DNA of 38,883 bases from UBA5266 sp964610025 (GTDB lineage Bacteria; Bacteroidota; Bacteroidia; Bacteroidales; WCHB1-69), in contig CAZSTX010000016.1 of assembly GCA_964610025.1 (NCBI GenBank), forward strand, positions 1 through 38,883, written 5' to 3'. Of this stretch, positions 35,017-38,883 are shown piece by piece; position 1 is the first letter of the stretch; each line of letters opens with the position of its first letter. A program made the position numbers and the translations under genes. A model generated the notes under the pieces. It was not told the DNA's origin, ran no database searches, and was given only the letters and a program-made list of their open reading frames with translations.

Positions 35017-35304
35017 ATGCAAGAATTTAAGATCTTAAGTTTAGAATTAGAAAGTAAAACCTTGCAATTAATAGAAATACATAAAGAATTAAAAAGAAAA
35101 AACAAGGAATATAAAATAAAAAATAAAGAACTACGTCAAATAATTGAACGATTAGAATTAAAAATAAAACATCAAACAGAGCAGATGGTAAAACTCAAAC
35201 TTTCAGAAACATTAATGGAAAAATCAAGTAATACAAATGTAAAGCTGAAAATAAATGAGTTAGTGCGGGAAATTGATAAATGCATCTGCTTGTTAAACGA
35301 ATGA
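35017..35304 (+). CDS. Small coiled-coil protein upstream of zapA (ZapB-like)
   Basis: The 95-residue protein is nearly all charged coiled-coil (heptads from about 5 to 65). It ends with a conserved segment, KLKINELVREIDKCICLLNE, that is typical of the short protein found before zapA in Bacteroidota. It may be a division-associated ZapB-like partner, but this is not established. The stop codon overlaps the zapA ATG by four bases (ATGA), indicating coupling. Confidence 0.8.
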   Translation: MQEFKILSLELESKTLQLIEIHKELKRKNKEYKIKNKELRQIIERLELKIKHQTEQMVKLKLSETLMEKSSNTNVKLKINELVREIDKCICLLNE

Positions 35305-35615
35305 TAATGGAAAAAGAAAGAAAATCTATCACATTGTATATTGCTCAGCAACCTTTTAAATTATCAGTGTTGCCAGAGCAAGAAGAGTTATATAGAAAGG
35401 CTGAAGATAAAATATCACAATATATCAAATCATTAGCATCTAAACAAATAACTGATAGATTTACTTTAATGGGGTATTCATTAATAAACTTCGCAATAAA
35501 AGAAACATATTTAACAGAAAAACAACATTATATTGACACTGATTTGAAAAACAATTTAAAAAATTTACAAAACGTTTTACATAATGTATTAACAGAAATG
35601 GAAAACGATGAGTAA
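35301..35615 (+). CDS. zapA: Cell division protein ZapA
   Basis: The 104-residue protein has a beta-strand start with KSITLYIAQQPFKLSV, then the YRKAEDKISQYIKSLASK helix, and a C-terminal coiled-coil, as in ZapA, which bundles FtsZ filaments at midcell. The ATG at 35301 overlaps the preceding stop (ATGA). In-frame alternatives are 35280 (inside the preceding gene) and 35307. It is followed by the 6S-like RNA. Confidence 0.88.
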   Translation: MIMEKERKSITLYIAQQPFKLSVLPEQEELYRKAEDKISQYIKSLASKQITDRFTLMGYSLINFAIKETYLTEKQHYIDTDLKNNLKNLQNVLHNVLTEMENDE

Positions 35616-35623
35616 AAATGTTC

Positions 35624-35652
35624 TTTGAAATAATAATTACACTATAGATTTG
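35624..35652 (+). promoter_or_regulatory. Promoter of the 6S-like RNA (TTTG-N17-TAGATTTG)
   Basis: TTTG (35624-35627) and TAGATTTG (35645-35652) with a 17-nt spacer lie just 9 nt after the zapA stop and end where the RNA's closing stem begins, giving an independent transcript. Confidence 0.6.
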
Positions 35653-35830
35653 TCCCGCACAAAATCAGATTCGTTTGTTAAACTCAACAGTTACAAATTT
35701 GTTGGGTAGTTCGTAATTAATAAAGTGATTGCATTGCAATCGTACACTTGAAGAATTGTGGCTACTCATAAGCTTAATTACATTAGGAGTTTAATTAAGC
35801 CTAATATGATTTTTGCGGGACTTTTTTTTT
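35652..35830 (+). ncRNA. ssrS: 6S-like RNA (SsrS)
   Basis: A stretch of about 175 bases is closed by a long-range stem: GTCCCGC (35652-35658) pairs with GCGGGAC (35815-35821), then AAAATCA pairs with TGATTTT. A large A/T-rich internal region follows, then a terminal hairpin GATTGCA/TTGCAATC near 35730. A T-run after the closing stem provides an intrinsic end. The shape (closing stem, open middle, terminal stem) and its place after zapA fit 6S RNA, which binds RNA polymerase and releases product RNA. The 5' end could be a few bases later if transcription starts at the usual distance from the -7 box. The covariance model was not run. Confidence 0.75.
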
Positions 35831-35858
35831 ATAACCATCTTAAAATATTTAACATACT

Positions 35859-37397
35859 ATGACATTATATTATATCATAACAGGAATTTTATGTGCAGGA
35901 ATAGGATTTGCAGTATCCTATGGTATCTTAAAAAAGATAACAGCAAATAAAAATGCACAAACATTAAAAGAAAAAATTGAAGAAGCAGAACTTATTAAAA
36001 AAGAGAAAATTCTGCATGCAAAAGAAAAGTTTTTACAATTAAAAATAGAACATGAAAAATTAGTTAACGAAAAAAACAGAGAAATAGCTAATGCTGAAAA
36101 TCGGATTAAACAAAAAGAAACAAGTATTTCTCAAAAACAAGAAGCTTTTCAGCGAAAGCAAAACGAAGTTAATCAACAACAACAACAAGTAAATCATCAA
36201 TTAGAAATTTGTACAAAAAAACAAAATGAACTAAACAAACTTATAAGCCAACAATTAGAACAATTAGAAACTATTTCAAGTTTATCTAAAGATGAAGCAA
36301 AAAAAGAACTAATTGAATTGTTAAAAGAAGAGGCAAAATTAGACGTTGCTGTAATGATGAAAGACATTGTGGAAGAAGCAAAGACAAACGCTAATCTGGA
36401 AGCAAAAAAAATTCTCATTAAAACAATACAACGCACTGCTGTAGAGCATACACACGAAAATACCGTTTCGGTTTTCAACATCGAAAACGAAGAGGTAAAA
36501 GGAAGAATTATTGGGCGTGAAGGAAGAAATATCCGCACTTTAGAATCTTTAACTGGTGTCGAAATCATTATCGATGACTCGCCAGATGCCATTATTTTAT
36601 CTAGTTTCGACCCTGTTAGAAGAGAAGTTGCCCGCTTATCTCTCAACAAACTCGTTACCGATGGAAGAATACATCCTGCTCGTATAGAAGAAGTTGTAGC
36701 TAAAACAAAACGACAAATAGAGCAAGAAATTATTGAAACAGGAAAACGGACAACCGTAGATTTAGGAATCCATGGTATGCACCACGAATTAGTTAGATTG
36801 GTAGGAAAGATGAAATACCGCTCCTCTTATGGTCAAAATTTACTGCAACACTCAAAAGAAGTAGCTAATCTTAGTGCTACTATGGCAGCAGAACTCGGAT
36901 TAAATGCAAAATTAGCTAAACGTGCAGGCTTATTACACGATATTGGGAAAGTGCCTGATAACGAACCAGACATACCTCATGCTCAATTAGGAGCTTCTTT
37001 AGCAGAAAAATACAAAGAAAGACCAGAAATAGTTAATACCATTGCTGCTCATCACGACGAAGCAGAAATGCTTTATTTAATAACTCCCATCATACAAATT
37101 TGCGATGCTATTTCGGGAGCACGACCAGGAGCAAGACGCGAAGTAGTAGAATCTTATATCAAACGTTTAAAAGATTTGGAAGAGTTAGCATTGTCTTATG
37201 ATGGTGTAACAAAAACATATGCTATCCAAGCTGGTAGAGAATTGCGAGTAATTGTTGGCTCTAATAAACTCAGCGATGAGCAAACAACTCAATTATCTTT
37301 GGATTTATCGAAGAAAATACAAAACGAAATGACATATCCAGGACAAATCAAAATTACAGTTGTAAGAGAAACAAGAGCCGTAAATTATGCAAAATAA
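35859..37397 (+). CDS. rny: Ribonuclease Y
   Basis: The 512-residue protein has an N-terminal transmembrane helix (about 3-23), a long coiled coil (about 28-165, including a glutamine-rich stretch), a KH domain (GRIIGREGRNIRTLESLTGVE) and a metal-dependent HD domain (LLHDIGK, H360-D361). It is a membrane-bound endonuclease that starts mRNA decay. The start at 35859 follows the T-run of the 6S-like RNA by about 28 nt. Confidence 0.97.
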   Translation: MTLYYIITGILCAGIGFAVSYGILKKITANKNAQTLKEKIEEAELIKKEKILHAKEKFLQLKIEHEKLVNEKNREIANAENRIKQKETSISQKQEAFQRKQNEVNQQQQQVNHQLEICTKKQNELNKLISQQLEQLETISSLSKDEAKKELIELLKEEAKLDVAVMMKDIVEEAKTNANLEAKKILIKTIQRTAVEHTHENTVSVFNIENEEVKGRIIGREGRNIRTLESLTGVEIIIDDSPDAIILSSFDPVRREVARLSLNKLVTDGRIHPARIEEVVAKTKRQIEQEIIETGKRTTVDLGIHGMHHELVRLVGKMKYRSSYGQNLLQHSKEVANLSATMAAELGLNAKLAKRAGLLHDIGKVPDNEPDIPHAQLGASLAEKYKERPEIVNTIAAHHDEAEMLYLITPIIQICDAISGARPGARREVVESYIKRLKDLEELALSYDGVTKTYAIQAGRELRVIVGSNKLSDEQTTQLSLDLSKKIQNEMTYPGQIKITVVRETRAVNYAK

Positions 37398-37481
37398 ATT
37401 AATCTTTATATAGTTATAAGAATAATAATAATTATAAATGATTTTTTTAATAAAATTATAGATAATTAAACAAAAAAATGC

Positions 37482-37489
37482 TAATTTTG
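37482..37489 (+). promoter_or_regulatory. -7 promoter box of the tRNA-Arg genes (TAATTTTG)
   Basis: The box matches TAnnTTTG; transcription would start near 37493, 14 nt before the first tRNA. No -33 TTG was seen at the usual distance. Confidence 0.5.
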
Positions 37490-37506
37490 CATAATTCTTA
37501 AAAAGA

Positions 37507-37580
37507 GGTCCCGTAGCTTAATTGAATAGAGCATCTGACTACGGATCAGAAGGTTACAGGTTTGAATCCTGTCGGGATCA
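37507..37580 (+). tRNA. tRNA-Arg (anticodon ACG)
   Basis: The cloverleaf is complete: acceptor GGTCCCG/CGGGATC with discriminator A, anticodon arm TCTGA-CTACGGA-TCAGA with ACG at the tip, and T arm ACAGG-TTTGAAT-CCTGT. CCA is not encoded (CTA follows). A34 should become inosine through TadA, reading CGU, CGC and CGA. Confidence 0.95.
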
Positions 37581-37582
37581 CT

Positions 37583-37617
37583 AATAAAAACTTGTCTTGT
37601 TTTGGCAAGTTTTTATT
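37583..37617 (+). terminator. Hairpin between the two tRNA-Arg genes
   Basis: AATAAAAACTTG (37583-37594) and CAAGTTTTTATT (37606-37617) form a 12-bp stem, with two further G-T/G-C pairs at the loop side. It has the form of an intrinsic terminator, so the second tRNA may need read-through or its own promoter; none was recognised. Confidence 0.6.
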
Positions 37618-37626
37618 ATTATTAAA

Positions 37627-37703
37627 GGCCCCATAGCTCAACTGAATAGAGTATCTGACTTCGGATCAGACGGTTGTAGGTTTGAATCCTACTGGGGTCA
37701 CCA
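37627..37703 (+). tRNA. tRNA-Arg (anticodon TCG), CCA encoded
   Basis: The cloverleaf has acceptor GGCCCCA/TGGGGTC, discriminator A, anticodon arm TCTGA-CTTCGGA-TCAGA with TCG, and T arm GTAGG-TTTGAAT-CCTAC. CCA is encoded at 37701-37703. It is a diverged copy of the tRNA-Arg(ACG) 46 nt upstream, with many paired changes in the stems. It should read CGA and CGG. Confidence 0.95.
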
Positions 37704-37719
37704 ATCAACAAAAAAAACT

Positions 37720-38553
37720 ATGATTGCAATTGGAAAATTCAACAACTTAAAAGTAGTTAAACAACTTTCTTTTGGGCTTTATCTTGATGGAAAAGAACAA
37801 GGTGAAATCCTTATGCCCACCCGATATATTCCTGAAAACACTCAAATAGGTGATGTTGTTTGTGCTTTTATTTATTTTGATTCCGATGACAAATTAATAG
37901 CTACAACAGAAAAACCTTATGCGCAAGTAGGAGAATTTGCTTATTTAGAAGTTATTGCTATTAATAAAATTGGGGCTTTTCTTAATTGGGGTTTAACAAA
38001 AGATTTACTTGTCCCGTTTCGAGAACAAAAAACACCTTTAAAAGAAAAAGATTTTACTTGGGTTTATATATATCAAGATGATAAAACACAACGCATTACA
38101 GCTACTACAAAAATAGATAAAAAAATATCTAAAAATCCTCCTCCATTTAAAGAAAAAGATAAAATAAATATTCTTATCTATAAAAAAACAGATTTAGGAT
38201 ATAAAGTAATTATCAATCAAAGCTATGAAGGAATGATTTATAAAAATGAAATTTTTAAACCTCTCAATATTGGAGATACAATGCAAGCCTATATTAAACA
38301 AATAAGAACAGACAACAAAATTGACGTTTCTCTTTATAAAACAGGGTACATTCAAGTGCTTGATTTTACACCAATACTACTTGATGCCATACGCAATAAC
38401 AATGGCTATTTAAATTTAACCGACAAGTCGTCATCAGAAATCATCAATACTACTTTCGGAGTGAGTAAAAAAACATTCAAAAAGGCTGTTGGCGATTTAT
38501 ATAAAAAACAATATATTACTATCAAAGACGATGGGTTATACATTGTTTCGTAG
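37720..38553 (+). CDS. CvfB-like S1 RNA-binding protein
   Basis: The 277-residue protein has S1-like beta-barrel units (about residues 1-65, 68-130 and 140-210, with the VGEFAYLEVIAINKIGAFLNWGL strand set) and a C-terminal winged helix (DKSSSEIINTTFGVSKKTFKKAVGDLYKK), the CvfB/YitL layout. Family members bind RNA; the physiological target is unknown. The ATG at 37720 is preferred; a longer frame from 37597 would run through the tRNA and is discarded. It lies 16 nt after the tRNA 3' end, so the mRNA leader probably derives from the tRNA transcript. Confidence 0.88.
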   Translation: MIAIGKFNNLKVVKQLSFGLYLDGKEQGEILMPTRYIPENTQIGDVVCAFIYFDSDDKLIATTEKPYAQVGEFAYLEVIAINKIGAFLNWGLTKDLLVPFREQKTPLKEKDFTWVYIYQDDKTQRITATTKIDKKISKNPPPFKEKDKINILIYKKTDLGYKVIINQSYEGMIYKNEIFKPLNIGDTMQAYIKQIRTDNKIDVSLYKTGYIQVLDFTPILLDAIRNNNGYLNLTDKSSSEIINTTFGVSKKTFKKAVGDLYKKQYITIKDDGLYIVS

Positions 38554-38557
38554 AGTA

Positions 38558-38883
38558 TTATGATTTCTTATTCCAAACAAATTTATATTTTACTCCTCCA
38601 TTTATCCAAAATCCTGCTTGCTCCAAACCAGCAACATCAAAATATTTAGAATTCAGAGCATTACTGACTTCTAAATATAAATATAAATTACGATAAACAT
38701 AATACATCCTAATATCTAAAAGAAAAAAAGGAGGATATTTTTCCCATATTTCCTTGCCTGTACTATGAGTATAAGATAAATATTTCCCTTTTCTTACATT
38801 ATAAGAAAAAGCATAATTAATAGCCCACTCCTTATAAATACGATGCGATAATTGTAACGATAGCCTATGGATTAAATGGTCTA
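38558..38883 (-). CDS. TonB-dependent receptor, C-terminal fragment (continues past the window)
   Basis: About 108 residues in one frame end with a stop at 38558-38560. The text shows barrel-strand features (LSLQLSHRIYKEWAINYAFSY, then YRNLYLYLEVSNALNSKYFD) and a C-terminal FWINGGVKYKFVW strand, typical of the last strands of TonB-dependent receptors of Bacteroidota. The start and ligand lie outside the window. The stop is 4 nt from the stop of the convergent cvfB-like gene. Confidence 0.75.
   Translation of the reverse strand, partial: DHLIHRLSLQLSHRIYKEWAINYAFSYNVRKGKYLSYTHSTGKEIWEKYPPFFLLDIRMYYVYRNLYLYLEVSNALNSKYFDVAGLEQAGFWINGGVKYKFVWNKKS

Noticed and set aside
36170..36195. CAA repeat run in rny
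   Set aside because: It encodes a short glutamine stretch in the coiled coil; low-complexity coding sequence, not a regulatory repeat.
36197..36649. 150-residue open frame on the minus strand opposite rny
   Set aside because: It is antisense to a well-conserved coding region, shows no family features and is explained by codon composition.
37597..37719. N-terminal extension of the cvfB-like frame to a TTG at 37597
   Set aside because: The extension runs through the tRNA-Arg(TCG) gene; the ATG at 37720 fits the family start.
1..38883. CRISPR array, insertion sequence, prophage or conjugative element
   Set aside because: No repeated spacer pattern, transposase, integrase, phage structural gene or relaxase was seen on either strand.

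Overview
The window looks like a chromosomal segment from an AT-rich member of the Bacteroidota, probably an anaerobic Bacteroidales-type organism. The evidence is gliding-type GldF/GldG proteins, a type IX secretion (T9SS) C-terminal sorting domain, a DUF4831 protein, a class I (anaerobe-type) hybrid cluster protein, a NagZ/beta-lactamase fusion, and repeated TAnnTTTG -7 boxes (the Bacteroidota housekeeping promoter) upstream of gene starts on both strands. Almost all of it reads as ordinary core chromosome. The exception is the left edge, which holds a restriction-modification gene of visibly higher G+C and different codon use.

Layout. 1-1902 (-): C-terminally cut nuclease/adenine-methyltransferase fusion, with a foldable leader. 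2048-6377 (-): gldF-gldG-DUF4340-BI-1 operon. 6554-14689 (+): M16 metalloprotease, uvrA, a sodium:solute symporter and an unknown lipoprotein. 14700-17653 (-): two outer-membrane-type proteins, one carrying ComEA-like helix-hairpin-helix motifs. 17872-19568 (+): ECF sigma factor and DUF4831 protein. 19570-21081 (-): unknown membrane-anchored protein. 21341-23119 (+): Na/Pi cotransporter. 23122-26290 (-): recA, a TPR lipoprotein and an AI-2E family transporter in one tight operon. 26435-28848: divergent hcpR-like regulator and hcp around a perfect 30-bp palindrome. 28906-34712 (-): aroK, a T9SS cargo protein, rlmH and the GH3/serine hydrolase fusion. 35017-37397 (+): coiled-coil protein, zapA, a 6S-like RNA and rny. 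37507-38553 (+): two tRNA-Arg genes and a cvfB-like gene. 38558-38883 (-): C-terminal end of a TonB-dependent receptor.

The clearest regulatory unit is hcpR/hcp. The palindrome centre lies about 40 bases before the inferred hcp start, where a Crp/Fnr-type activator would sit. The clearest RNA locus is the 6S-like RNA between zapA and rny, with its own promoter, a long closing stem and a T-run. The least understood loci are the HhH/barrel pair, the 503-residue anchored protein, the 329-residue lipoprotein, and the structured leader of the restriction gene. No CRISPR array, insertion sequence, rRNA or prophage was seen. All transcription starts, operators and operons here are inferred from sequence only.
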